Assembly: GCF_002994745.2 (NCBI RefSeq)
Contig: NC_037092.1
Location: forward strand, 1,771,501 to 1,835,500
Source of the DNA: Rosa chinensis
Taxonomy: Eukaryota > Streptophyta > Magnoliopsida > Rosales > Rosaceae
Direction of reading: 5' to 3'
Length of the DNA: 64,000 nt
A program made the position numbers and the translations under genes. Shown in pieces: positions 46,440 through 57,850 of this stretch; positions within the stretch are counted from its first letter, which is position 1, and every line of letters starts with the position of its first letter. The notes under the pieces are model-generated. The model did not search any database and had not been told where the DNA came from. It saw nothing but the letters and a program-made list of their open reading frames with translations.

Positions 46440-47985
46440 GGACCAAGAAACTCTTCAAAGATTTTGTTATCCAGCTGTTAGTTTAGTAGTATTAACGAGG
46501 ATTCTTTAAATACAGTCCTGTTGACTAGCTATGTCAAGATATGATCTGATAACATGGGAATAGGAATTGGACATGGTTTCTGTATGCATGAAATGATGTT
46601 TTCTTAAATAGTAATTAAGGTCACTTACTGGTGCTTTGATTAAAGCGTTGTGGTTAGGAGTTACATGTCAGTGCTTATATATAATTGCGCATCTCTTCAT
46701 AGACACTAGCCTTGATTAGTGAAGGCCCTTCAGTAGTCAACAAATTTTTTGATTTTTTTTCCTTCTAATTCATAATTACGTGCTTCTTCTAGACGAAAGG
46801 CGTATTTTTAGATAATTTATATCTCGGTGACGCTTGTGACACCAAATTGGCTCTTAATTTTTGAAGTATAAAAAGCTTTTACATCAGTTTATATTTTGGT
46901 GAAACCCATGGCATTACATTAGCGATTGGCTTTTATAGTATAGTATCGATATAAATATATCGTTTTTGAGTACGTTATACCATATGCTGATTGTGACAAA
47001 CTTTTATAACCGAGTAATTCTCTATCAAGACCTCCATACCTCACTACATCTGCACACCTCATCCATTCGCTATCTAGCTAGTTCTGTATATATATACTGG
47101 AACCTCTCTAACTTTTCAAAGACGTGTTTCTGCATAGTTTGAAATAATCATTGTGGAATCTATATATTTTTTTTTTTTTTGAAATAATGGAATTCTATTG
47201 ATAATAATATCTCATGCTAAGAATGTCATTACATACCAATCCGCTGACACATAACAATGGCCAGACAAGAATTCGTGGAGAAGCCACAGTGATACAGAGG
47301 ATAGACCAACTTAGGCCTCGTCATTTAGCCCTTCGGCCCTAAGCCCGCCCGCCCGTAGGGCCGAAGAATAAATCTGAAAAAAAAAAAAAAAAAAAGCAAG
47401 CCAATAATTGAACACAATGGAAAGAAAGATCTTCACAATTAACTACATTGCAAAACCAAAATAATCAGATCTAGCAAACCCTAATGATCATGGCATACAT
47501 AAATTCAGTACTACCGATAAAGAGATCGTAAGCTCAAAATTCCACTTTTTTTCTTACCCTTCAATCAAAAAGGAATCCTTGAGTTATCCCCCAGGTTTCT
47601 TTATAATTTGGATAGATTCTAATTAGTTGGTGCTCCTTATTAAACAACATGAAAAAAAAAAAGACTCATCAAAAGGGAGGCCGCGCACACTAATAATAAA
47701 CTAGGTTTCAGAAAGAGAAGTTGACCCTAAGTACCAACCAGCCTTTTTTAAAAAAAATATTGTTGAGACCATCTAGCACACCATCAACCCCATGCCTTCT
47801 AATTTCTTTTTACTTTTTTTTTTCCTCCTCTATTTTCTCCCTTCATCAACTACTATGACATAGAATCAAACATGAGTCACATGAACTAGAACAAAATAAT
47901 ACTAACTAACAATTTTTTTCACGCAAAAATTAATTATTCGTAAATTAATGCAATGGAAAGAGACAAAAAAGAAAAGAGTAAATGT
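46440..47985. other. Intergenic; includes LINE-like tail at 47161-47395
   Basis: At 47161-47180 a poly(T) run is followed by gaaataatggaattctattg, very like 57860-57890 beside the LINE at 58-59 kb, so this is probably a short minus-strand LINE or SINE 3' end. It may stop at the poly(A)-like run near 47375-47393. No gene is supported in the rest. Confidence 0.4.
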
Positions 47986-47989
47986 ATAC

Positions 47990-48401
47990 CATTCCTTTGA
48001 ATTCCACCCAGGGAAAGTTGCCACTTCAGTTAAAGCATATCTCCACCTTCGCACTTTCTCTTTGTCATCCCTAAACCTTTCTTCATGATTAGCAAAGGCT
48101 TCTCCAAAACTCCCTGTTTGCTTTCGTACATCAATTAGAAGGATCAACTTCATAGAAAATTGGCAGCACTGTTTCTCTTGCTTTCATGCATTCAAGAATT
48201 CTTACAAATTCATCCAAGCACCATGTTGACGATGCATAATTTTGTGAGAGAACAATGAGAGCAAATCTTGATTCTTCAATTGCAGCAAAAAGTGCTGGAG
48301 AAATAGCTTCCCCTTTGTGAAGTTCAGGATCATCCCTGAAAGTTGTGATTCCTTGATGATCCAATGCAGTGTATAGATGGTCTGTAAAAGCCTTTCGAAA
48401 T
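47990..48401 (-). pseudogene. TIR domain of a TNL-type resistance gene, fragment
   Basis: Minus strand: FTDHLYTALDHQGITTFRDD, LHKGEAISPALFAAIEESRF, ALIVLSQNYASSTWCLDEF, VLPIFYEVDPSN, then tgat inserted near 48131 shifts the frame and makes a stop; VRKQTGSFGEAFANHEERF and WRYALTEVATFPGWNSKE follow in the new frame, ending at a donor-like gtatac. These are the conserved TIR blocks. The first strand (YDVFLSF region) is missing, and no NB-ARC follows. Intact TIR domains signal in plant immunity; this copy is dead. It lies directly after the zinc-knuckle gene B stop codon, on the same strand. Confidence 0.85.
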
Positions 48402-48464
48402 TAGGTCAATCTATCTAATATGGTAAATTTAAAAATATTTGAGGATGATATTGGCACTTTTGGC

Positions 48465-49550
48465 CTATAACGGAGGGAACAAATCTATCCGTTTATTCTC
48501 TGTAAGGTCCCAGCCATTGGGAGGATCAAAGTCGCAATCGTTGTCAGGGCAATTTTCAGTCCAGTGCTCACCAACCTTGTTACAAATATAACAAAAAAGG
48601 AGTTCTTCGTAATGTTCTTCCTTGTGGTCAGCCTCATTTTGGCATGGGCCATCATCACAAATCCCACAAAGCACTACATATGCCTTGGATCTTTTGGGGC
48701 ACGTTTCAGTACTATGATCACCACTTGTATCGCAAATCCTACAATGCCTGTCATCAGAAGGGTCTCGTTCTTCTACCTTGCTACCTGTTTGCACTTCCAT
48801 TGTTTGATCAGGATAAAACCAAAAACTCAGTACTACTGTGACAGCATAACATCCCACATGCATGATGCACAAACCAAGATGGGGACTAAGAAGAAATTGA
48901 TCCAAAAAAATTTGGTATAATATTTACTCCAAGAAAGGACAGGTGAGAACAAGCTGTATGCTCTACCAACATTAAACTCTCGAAAACTAATTTTTATAGG
49001 AAAACATCTGGTGGTCGAAATACACTAATTAATATAAGATAGTAATCTCGCAGTCTTTTAGTATTTTCAAATATTGAAAAGTGAAAACCTACAGACACAA
49101 CATTGATAAAAATAAATTATATTCACAAAAAGAAGCAAAGCAGATTTTTATTTTTTGGGAAGCCAATAAAATTCCAACCATTCTCATTCAATTGAAAAAC
49201 AAAATCCTGAAGAAAAAAAAAAGGAAAATAAATCAAAGCATACCAGTAGCGATGAGAATCTCCTCGAGTTCTCCCGGTCGAGGATCATGAAGCTTCGCCG
49301 GCTGAGCCTGCTTCTGGTGCTGACCACTTGCGCTGGCGGCTGTATCTGTGAAAGAGAGAGAGTTGGATTTAGGTTAAAACTTAGTACTTGGCATTCAGAC
49401 GAGAACTTAAATAAATAAGAAAACAGAAAACAAACCTTGTTCTCCTCGAAACACTCGGAGCAGTCCAAGAAAGTGGTGAATAATTTTCTTCAGGAACCCT
49501 GAAACAAAAAGCATACCAGGAGCCTTATGGTACACCTCTTTGCAGATCAT
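48465..49550 (-). pseudogene. Zinc-knuckle protein B, probably damaged
   Basis: Last exon (about 48802-48465) encodes CRICDTSGDHSTETC, CGICDDGPC with ADHKEEHYEE, then CYICNKVGEHWTENC, the same module order as genes A and C. Exon 1 (to 49436) encodes FVSGFLKKIIHHFLGLLRVF, but the codon matching the start of A and C is ATA; the next ATG is 49550. Exon 2 (49346 to about 49240) lacks the LNLGLL segment. No in-frame acceptor AG precedes the last exon at the place used in A and C. It is therefore either a pseudogene or spliced and started differently, for example from the ATG at 48800. Confidence 0.5.
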
Positions 49551-49574
49551 CCAGATACTTATAGCTGATTCGAT

Positions 49575-50555
49575 TTGTATGTAAAAGCAGTCTCTTTCTC
49601 TGAGAAGTTTTTCAGTTACAGATCGAGACTGGACAAGTTGGGTTTAGGTTTTTCGTTTCGGCGTTGAGAGAACGTAGATATAGTGAGATCCATAAAAGAC
49701 GGGGTATATGATGTTTCCATGGTCGGTTGTAATAGTGCAATGCCACGTGGTGGGCCGGCCTTGTCCTTTACCAAACTTTTTCTTGTGCAATGGGCGTGGA
49801 TATTAATGGCTACTGGGCAAGACCATGCTTTCATGTCATGTAACTGTTGTGCTATCACCCACTGCCTCACTGGTGTCGAGATTGCCTGGACCGGGATCGA
49901 TCAACGTGCTCCGGAATTATGATCAAAAACAGAATTCAGATATCGAATTGCAGCTGCACAGTACGTTGTCCCGGAATTTTAATTTCAATGTGGAATGGCT
50001 TTTTATTTTCTAAAGGAATGTGTGAATGGCTTTGCATACCAAGTTTGCGCTATCTAGCAAGTTCTGTTCCAGTATTCTTGAACCTCTCAATTTACTTCCC
50101 AAAGACCTGTTTCTGTAAATTTTGAAATAATCATCGTGGAACTATCTACCGGAATCTCTCTATTGGAAAGTTTGAAATGCATGAGTGGATCTATTACTAC
50201 AAATCATTGTCGAATTTATATTTGTCTATAGTGTCATCTTTAAGCAGCTAGCTAGCTAGCAAAGTAACAGTCCAGAAACTCCATCGATGTAGTGATTTAA
50301 TGATTAAATCACCATTTAGTATATTTATGCATGTCTATTCAACACAAACAACTCAATTTTCATTATAAAAAAAAGTAGTCGAACAACTTAACAAACTAGA
50401 AAACCAAAAATAAATTGCAGACTTGAAATTAAAGAAAACTACACTGGGAAGTTCCATACGAACTAACTATGAAATCCAAAACAATCGAGGTGTAGTGTTG
50501 ACTCTGATGGCCTATGAGCCAAGGAGTTCATGTGCATCAAAGTTACAACTGCATT
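49575..50555. other. Intergenic between zinc-knuckle genes B and C
   Basis: Probably the promoter of gene B and the 3' flank of gene C. Sequences at 47000-47170 and 50030-50150 resemble each other (ctatctagctagttctgtat..., aacctctc...). No gene is supported. Confidence 0.4.
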
Positions 50556-50557
50556 AT

Positions 50558-52014
50558 TCAGTCGTTCAAGGTTAAAGTTGGATCATACTCCTCTGTGCAC
50601 TCTTGAGGCAAGTGGCCCTTCTTACTACATTGAGAACAAAAATTGTTTACTTCAACTCCTTTGTTGCCATGCTCTTCCTGATTTTTACACGGATAGAGGT
50701 CGCTGCAAACGCTGCAAACCATTACACGTTTCTTCGGTTTATTGGGGCACATTGCAGTTTCATGGTCACCAATTGTATAACAATGTCGACAGAAAATATA
50801 GTCCTCTGCTTTGTTGCCGTGCTCTTCCGGTTTTTTACAGAATTTGGGATAGATGTGGCGGCAAACGGTACAAAACATTAAACCTCTCTTCGGTTTATTG
50901 GGGCACATTGCAGTTTTATGGTCACCGATCTTAGAACAATGCTGACAATAGTCATCTTTTTTGACTTGTTCTACCACAAGTGCTTGTGTATTAGGGCAGA
51001 TTGGAGTTACTTCTGCCTTGGTACCTTTTTGCTGCTTCATTGCTGAATACAAAAGAAAAAGAAAATCACCATTCATGTCAATATCTGCCCATTTAATTAA
51101 TAAAATATTATATATATATATATATTTATATTCCAATCCAAATAAAAAACTTCCAATTATAAATTATCAAATAAAAACCTTTTATATATCACTAATTTTT
51201 TTTAGCATGTCTTCATTAAATCTCCACGATCCAAATAGACACATGAAAATCATCTTCAACTCCAAATCTCATCAAGGATTTCACTTACAATGAAGCACAC
51301 AGATTTTCTGGGTTGTTCTATGAATTTCACTTATGTTTATGTGGGACGAATGACATATCAGGGCAACAAATAGCTCACATAATTAGGCTCATATTACGAC
51401 CATACACATGGATGGCAATTGTCCAATAATAAATTTCAGTTTTTTGACTTTTTTTTCCCTACATTCAAACAATAAAACATATTTTTCCTTTACTCAAGTA
51501 TCCAGTCCATTAAATAGACTAAAAGGAAAATATATTTTTCCAAAACTTGGATGAACAGAAATTCACTTCTTATTGGTTCAAAACGCAAAAAGAAAAAATA
51601 TAACACGAGACATAAGATCTATGCTTCAAGAAACAAGCAAAAAAAGAGTTTTTGGATGAAAACATACGAATAGGAGATGTAGATGCTTCATACTGTTCTT
51701 CCTTGTGGTCAGCTTCATGGAGGAGTCCAAGGTTCAGGTCCTCGTCAACTGGATTGGTACTCATGGGAACCGTGGCTGTGTGGAAAAAGAGAATCATGGG
51801 GTTTTAGGTTAGAACTTGGGCTTATTGTTGAGAAGGAGAGCGTAAATTAAAAATAAAAAAATAAAGAAATAAAACCTTTGCTTCGTCTGAACACAAGGAG
51901 AGCCCCATGGAATTTGGAGATAATCTTCCTCACGAACCCTGAAATAAAAGTCGAAAGTTTACTGGGAGCCTTGGGGTTCCGGAGGTTGCGGATAATCTCG
52001 CAGAAACTACTCAT
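50558..52014 (-). CDS. Zinc-knuckle protein C, three exons, 243 aa
   Basis: Exons 52014-51876 (139 nt), 51775-51668 (108 nt) and 51042-50558 (485 nt), GT..AG, keep one open frame of 243 residues. The first two exons have exactly the same lengths as in gene A. Exon 1: MSSFCEIIRNL and FVRKIISKFHGALLVF. Exon 2: DEDLNLGLLHEADHKEEQYE. Exon 3 alternates two modules: CQHCSKIGDHKTAMC, CTVC..KFC..EEH, CRHCYTIGDHETAMC, CSVC..PC..EEH, and a canonical CSQCSKKGHLPQEC. Gene A has one such pair fewer. Zinc binding is likely; the partner is unknown. It is divergent from the proteasome-like gene at 55737, with a TE-expanded region between. Confidence 0.7.
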
Positions 52015-53471
52015 GGCTCTTGGTGTTTGTGTGAAAGAAAGAGTCTGAATTTACGCTGTATTGGAGAGGTAGGTTCTTAGATATATTTGCTAGAAAAAGA
52101 CTATCCAATTAGGAGATGGAAACTGAACCACACTACAAATTTCTTGTTTATTATTTTCCCCTTTTAGACAGTATTCTATCAATTTAATGAGACTAGGAAT
52201 CAGGGAATCAGGGAATTATCATAGTATCAATCTTTCGTGTTTAAGAAATTATACTGGTTTTCCTCTCGAACAATTCTTAGGGGTGAACAAGCATATTCAC
52301 CCCCATTGTCGATTAACTCAATTTTACTTAATAAATTTATAATCCAATAGTCCATATCTTAAATTAGCCTTTAAAGATCATCTTCGTAAAAAATCAATTG
52401 AATCGGAAATCATTTAATTATCTAATTGAATCAAACAAATGGACGGTTCTAACAACACTTACTGTTATTATGATGAACCGTCCATGTATTTCATAAAAAT
52501 GAATAAATAAAAGGTCTTCAATTTGATTGATTTTTTACAGAGGTAATCTTTGTATTACATTATACAACATGAATGGCTGGATTAGAAAATTATAATGTTA
52601 TTATGCGTTAACCACAAAAGAGGGTGAATGCATAAGGGTGAACCTGAGAATTGTTCTTTCCTCTCCTCGTATGTTGAGAGTAAATTATTTAAGATTTCTC
52701 GTTATATTTTGCTTTCCTTTAATAATAACTAGACCAAAACACACACTCTGTGTGTGAGTTTAATTTTGAAAAATAAAAAATAAAAAAATAATCATTAGAG
52801 AAGATGTGGGGAGTTTTGGAATTTTTTTTTTTACCTTTTTTGCTGTGGAATTAGGCAGTTAGTTATAGATAGAGATTTTAGGGGAAAATAAATTTAAATT
52901 TTATTTTGTTATTTTGCTTATTACGATTATGTCCTCTATTTATTAAAAGATATTTTTAGATACTCCATGGTTTAAGGATTTAGTCGTCTTTTCACGTCCA
53001 CTCTGGCTAACAAAGCCTCTTCTCTTAATAATAGTACTAGCCTTGCTCCACACATGCTCTGCATGTGCAAGTAAATTTTTTTTTTTTTTCAGAAAATAAA
53101 AAAGAAAAGATAACGGAAGAAAACGGTTATTGCAGAGAGAAGTTAGTGGGTTGTGGGATTTATTTTGTTTTTTTAATTAATAAAAATATAATTTGTAATT
53201 GTCGTAATAGCCCTTGTGATTTAATTAATTCTCAAAGTATTTTAATCTCTTAAGGTCATTTCTGTTAAAATTTTTGATTTTGGCTAACAAATCCTCTTCT
53301 CAAAGATAGATAATAATAATAACTAGTCTTCTGCTCACATGCTTTGCATGTGTAAAACTTTTATTATTTATTATATTGTGAAAAAAATAAAGTTAGTTGA
53401 GAACAAAGAAAGTGGGAGGTTAACTGAGTTATGGGTGAAAAAAAAAACTGAGTTATGGGTGTTTATTGCAG
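52015..53471. other. Intergenic, AT-rich segmental repeats
   Basis: Blocks with ggctaacaaa, ctcacatgct and aaaacttttattatttattat recur at about 52985-53065, 53285-53460 and 54540-54760; a shorter match is at 55050-55150. They look like duplicated pieces of one sequence. No coding region. Confidence 0.5.
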
Positions 53472-54399
53472 GAGTAGTGCTAGAGACACCAAATATTTAT
53501 ACCAAATTCATATACCGAATGATGTGGCAGGTGCCAACTCATCAAAGAAATTGCTAACATAGACTTTCTCTACTAATTTTTTCTTTATCAAAAAATTAAA
53601 AATCAAGAAAACCTAAAACCATTGCAAAGTCCCATATATGGCCGCCATCCTCATCGAGAGGAGATCATCTACCATCAGATGTAGATCTAGTTGGTTGGGT
53701 GAGGCTTTTTTCTCCATTTTCAATGTTTCACTCATTTCACTCACCTTATTCACCTGTCTTGCATGATATTTTTGGGGGACCTTTTTCTTCCAATAAGACT
53801 ATTGGGGCCTATTAATCAACACTCCTTGGGTACCCCCAGATTCTAGATGACAAAGCAACAAGGATCTTCCATCAACAAATATGGTCAGGCCAATAGCCAA
53901 TAAGTCACAATTAACTGCAGACATAACACGATCCCCAATTGTTGGCATTGAATATAGCCCAATCTCTAATTGATTCTTTAATTCAAATTTTTAAAGTTCA
54001 AATGTCTCGAGAAAATCATGAAAAGAGAGGGAGTAAAAGAAGGAGAAATGAACTTTGGTAAGTTTGGATGACTTTTAATTAATTCATTAATTCATCTGAC
54101 AACAAAGGCAAAATTTCTAGCACTTTTTCATGCTCTGGTTAGGAAGGGTGAAGCAAGAGTGGATGCAAGAACAGCGAAGCATGAGTGGATACTCAAATGT
54201 ATAAGGAAGAAGATAATTAATGGTCTAGGTTTAACCTTATCTTGTTTTTTTTATATAGTTTTTTTTTTTTAAGGAGAAGCATGAAATTGTATTATTTCCA
54301 TATCATCACCATCTTAGAACCAAAATTGATGACATAGCAGGTGCCACATCATTTGGTAATGAGTTTTGGTATAATTTTTTGGGATCTCAAGCATTTTCC
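53472..54399. mobile_element. Mutator-like MITE (928 bp) with 9-bp TSD
   Basis: Left end gagtagtgctagagacacc and right end (minus strand) ggaaaatgcttgagatccc are inverted and remain similar for about 65 bp, including aatgatgtggca(g/c)(g/c)tgc. The 9-bp duplication ttattgcag lies at 53463-53471 and 54400-54408. The paralogous repeat at 54750-54800 has the undisturbed sequence (gagttatgggtggttattgc followed by agacat), confirming the insertion. No transposase. Confidence 0.85.
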
Positions 54400-54807
54400 T
54401 TATTGCAGACATGGGTAGTTAAGTGTTTGAAAAATTATTTATTTTCTTTTTTAAATAATTTTTTTATTTTGTTATTTACCATACTGTCACTCAATTATTA
54501 AAAGTTATTTAAAATTAATATAAGGTCTAAGAATTTTATTGCCTTTTCACATATGTTTTGGCTAACAAAAACTCTTCTTTTAAATACAACTAGCTAGTCT
54601 TGTTTCTAAATATATATATATATATATATATATATAACTAATCTACTGCTCACATGCTCTTCTGTGCATCCGTAAAACTTTTATTATTTATTATATTGAG
54701 AAAAAAAAAAGTTATTTATTGAGAAAAAAGAAAGTGGGAGCTTAACTGAGTTATGGGTGGTTATTGCAGACATAGGTAGTCAAGTGTTTGAAAAATTATT
54801 TATTTTC

Positions 54808-55020
54808 TGTTAAAGTAAAATTGAGATAGAATTGGTCTACTCATTTCATTTCATAGTCCCTTTATATAGAGATAGAATTACAACGGAAATATCGATTACA
54901 TTAATGATACTAAATGTTGATTGATCCGTAATTGCGCTGATTGATGGTAATCACTGATTCCTTGATTCCCTCTCCGTCAGTTGTTTTAACGAAGGCACAC
55001 AATATGTTTTTCCTTTAACA
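54808..55020. mobile_element. Small solo LTR (213 bp) with 5-bp TSD
   Basis: Starts TGTTAAAG and ends CTTTAACA, a perfect 8-bp inverted end. The duplication ttttc is at 54803-54807 and 55021-55025. A TATA-like ctttatatagag lies inside near 54852. No internal domain. Size and ends fit a Copia LTR. Confidence 0.75.
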
Positions 55021-55025
55021 TTTTC

Positions 55026-55736
55026 TTTTTAAATTTTTTTTAAATTTGTTATTTATCATACTGCCACTCAATTTTTAAAATTTATTTAAAATTAATATAA
55101 GGTCTAAGGATTTTATTAGCTCTTCACATCTGTTTTGGCTAACAAAATAGTATAGAAGTATAGAAGATGATGATGATGATGATGATCATGATGATCGTGA
55201 TGATGATGATCATAATAATAATAATAATAATAATATAGAAGTATAATCGATCAGGCAGTTGTCAATTGTTGACAAATCTTTTGTGTTTAATTTCCTCTTT
55301 TGGTTTTTCCCCTCGTATCAGTTTTGAGGGGTTTAGGATTATATTTTTCTTTATTTTGCTTTCCTTTCTTAGACTACAAGGAATGTATTTATTTTCCTTC
55401 CCAATTCTCTATATTAAGTGCTCTATATAACTAAGCAGTGAGCACCACCTTTCCAAAAAAAACTAAGTAGTAGCACCACCTAAAACCGTACAATTCTCTC
55501 TAATACTCTGGTGTTTGTAGAAGGTCAATCTCTCACCCTCCGTTTTCTCCTTGTTCCTGATTTTCTGCATTTAAAATACGTCGCAAATTCCTTTCAAAAA
55601 AAAAAAAAAAAAAACATCGCAAGTTCTATTTAGTTTTAAAATTTATGCAATCGTTGCTTTTGCATGGAACTTACATGCATCTAGCTCGAGTACTTCACTA
55701 ATGTTAAAGAAATTTATACTTCTGACAGATCGAAGC
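55026..55736. promoter_or_regulatory. Upstream region of proteasome-like gene B with TATA box and GAT/AAT repeats
   Basis: A gatgat/ataata microsatellite is at 55165-55235. The segment 55250-55500 aligns with 34260-34480 upstream of gene A, including ttagactacaa and the TATA box gctctatataacta (55420-55433). An intron acceptor ttctgacag ends at 55728, nine bases before the start codon. Confidence 0.55.
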
Positions 55737-57358
55737 ATGGGTTGTGGAGCTTCAAAATAGAAACTCAAGGGGACGACAATGATTGGTTTTGTTTACCGTG
55801 ACGGCATCATGGTTGGAGCTGAATCTAGGGCTTCTAATGAATATGAAAAGCTTCTACATCCGCTTAGAAGTAAAATTGAGTTTGATCGTTTCATTTGTTA
55901 TTTTTTAATTTTATTTTTTATACTCACTTTGAATATCTTTCCATCTCTCAGTTATAGACAACAGAACCAAAATGGCCGAAATATCTTCCAACATAATTTA
56001 CGTATATCAAGGGGTAGAGGCTCATTGTACACAATTGAACTTGTATATAAGTAGAAAGTTTCCGGACATGGTAAGGGCACCTATTACGTACCACGCTCTC
56101 AGTTTTACTTGAATTTGGATAAAGAAATAGACTAACCAGTTGTTTGACAGGATGAATATCGTGGCAATACACCTAGAGTTTCATGTGTAGTAGAAACGAT
56201 GTATGAGTATCTGAATAGTCTGGATGACAAGGATATAGTATGTGGAGCTATCATCGTTGGATGGGATGCTAATTCGGTAATGAAAATCCTTTCACTTAAG
56301 ACTTTTCCTTTATTGGTTTATGGTGATTTAGCTTCTAACTATTTTCTTGGTTATAGGGTCCTGAATTTCATCGCGTTTTTATAAAAAACAAAAAGGTTGT
56401 GAAACAAAGAGGTTCTATGCCTTTAGCGCTAGGAAGTGGTCAAGGTCATGCTCTTCGTATGCTTCAAAGGTATATATATGTGCTTTTTCAATCGTGTTTG
56501 CTCAAGTTTTGTTATTTTCTCTGTAAATACCAATTAATAACACTTGCGTACTATTGAGTATCTTTGTACTAACCTGAACTGTTTATACTATAGTATCGAC
56601 TACAATATGTCCACTGATGATGCTGCTGATTTGGCGTTTAAAACTTTATTTAATGCAACCTACTATGATAAGCATAGTGGTGGAGAACTGAAAGGTAATT
56701 ACCTATCTTCTGTTTAATTTTAATGATAAATATATATATTTACACACACACACACAAAATCACCACTCTTTTCTTTGGTTAACATTCTTACTTTTATTTA
56801 TTTTTGTGTTTATCTAGTTTATCACATTAATGAATCTGGATGGAAGCAGCTCCCTGTCATGAATGCTTTGGAAGCTTACACAAGATATTACGACCTTCAC
56901 AGTCGCTTTGAACGGAAAACGCTTTTCTTGGTTGTGGATGCCGGGATCCAACCTATTTCCGCAAACGACCTTATAGAACACTTCCAGTAACTACTCAACA
57001 TATTTTTTTTTTCTTTTGTATAGGAATATGTATATAAAATTTGGGTTTTATTTTTAATTTTGACAGGCCACATGCAAATTTACTCGCATCCCATCGTGTA
57101 GCCCTCTGTAAATTTGGAGGTGATTGCTTCTACTTCCACCGCCTTGTGTTCGAGTTTGAAGATGAAGCAAAAAGGGCATATGAAACTACAACTCCTCATG
57201 TTCGAACTACTCCCTCGTACCTAGAACGGTTTCCAGATCAAGTGGTCTTGGATAATAAGAATCCAAGTGTTACAGTTTATGTGAATTGGAGCTCAAGGGG
57301 TTTGCTGGAATTTTTACACGATGAATGTCAGTTATTATATAAGATGGTTGATAGTTAA
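55737..57358 (+). pseudogene. Proteasome beta5-like gene B, full structure but stop at codon 8
   Basis: Exons 55737-55869, 55952-56070, 56151-56276, 56357-56469, 56594-56694, 56818-56986, 57067-57358 give a 350-residue frame interrupted only by TAG at 55758-55760 (MGCGASK then stop). The rest is intact: LKGTTMIGFVYRDG, ESRAS (Asp17 position is Glu), TKMAEIS (Lys33 position is Met), AIIVGWDAN, LALGSGQG, DKHSGG, GWKQLP. The extension begins KTLFLVVDAGIQPISANDLI and contains FHRLVFEFEDEAKRAY. Exons 2 and 6 have the same lengths as in gene A (119, 169). With one lesion it may be a young pseudogene, or translation may start at Met 55779, beyond Thr1. Confidence 0.65.
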
Positions 57359-57359
57359 T

Positions 57360-57850
57360 TAGCTGGAAGGTTGTGGTCATGCCTACATAGTAGGGATTCT
57401 TATTATTTTTATTTTTTATTTTTTTTGGCAAAGACATATATAGGATTCACTGATTCAGACATGAAAGCCTTTGAGCTATGTGATGTGTTTATAGTATTCA
57501 TATTTTTTGTTTTGAGCTATGTGTAGAGGATCACTTCTTTACAACATCTTAATTTGAAACTAACTTCTTGTTCTATCCCTTTTTCTCTTCTTTCCCTTCT
57601 CATTTAGGTTTTTGTTTTAAGACGAGCCATCTTCAACCTCTTGCGCAATTTTTCAATTTTTCATTCTTGGTCTGAACCTCTTTCCCTCTTCATGAAAATT
57701 TCTGCAAAATCTTCAAACACAAAAGTTTTCATAACTTGGCAAAAAATTTTAGGTAGGAATGTAGGATAGCTGCCCAACCTCAAACCTAATGAATCCGCCC
57801 CTCAGTCAATGGTGAGCTTTCTCTAAGATTTAACAATCCTCTTTTCTTTT
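57360..57850. other. 3' flank of gene B
   Basis: AT-rich sequence with no coding support, running to the poly(T) at 57851 that marks the tail of the LINE on the minus strand. Confidence 0.5.
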
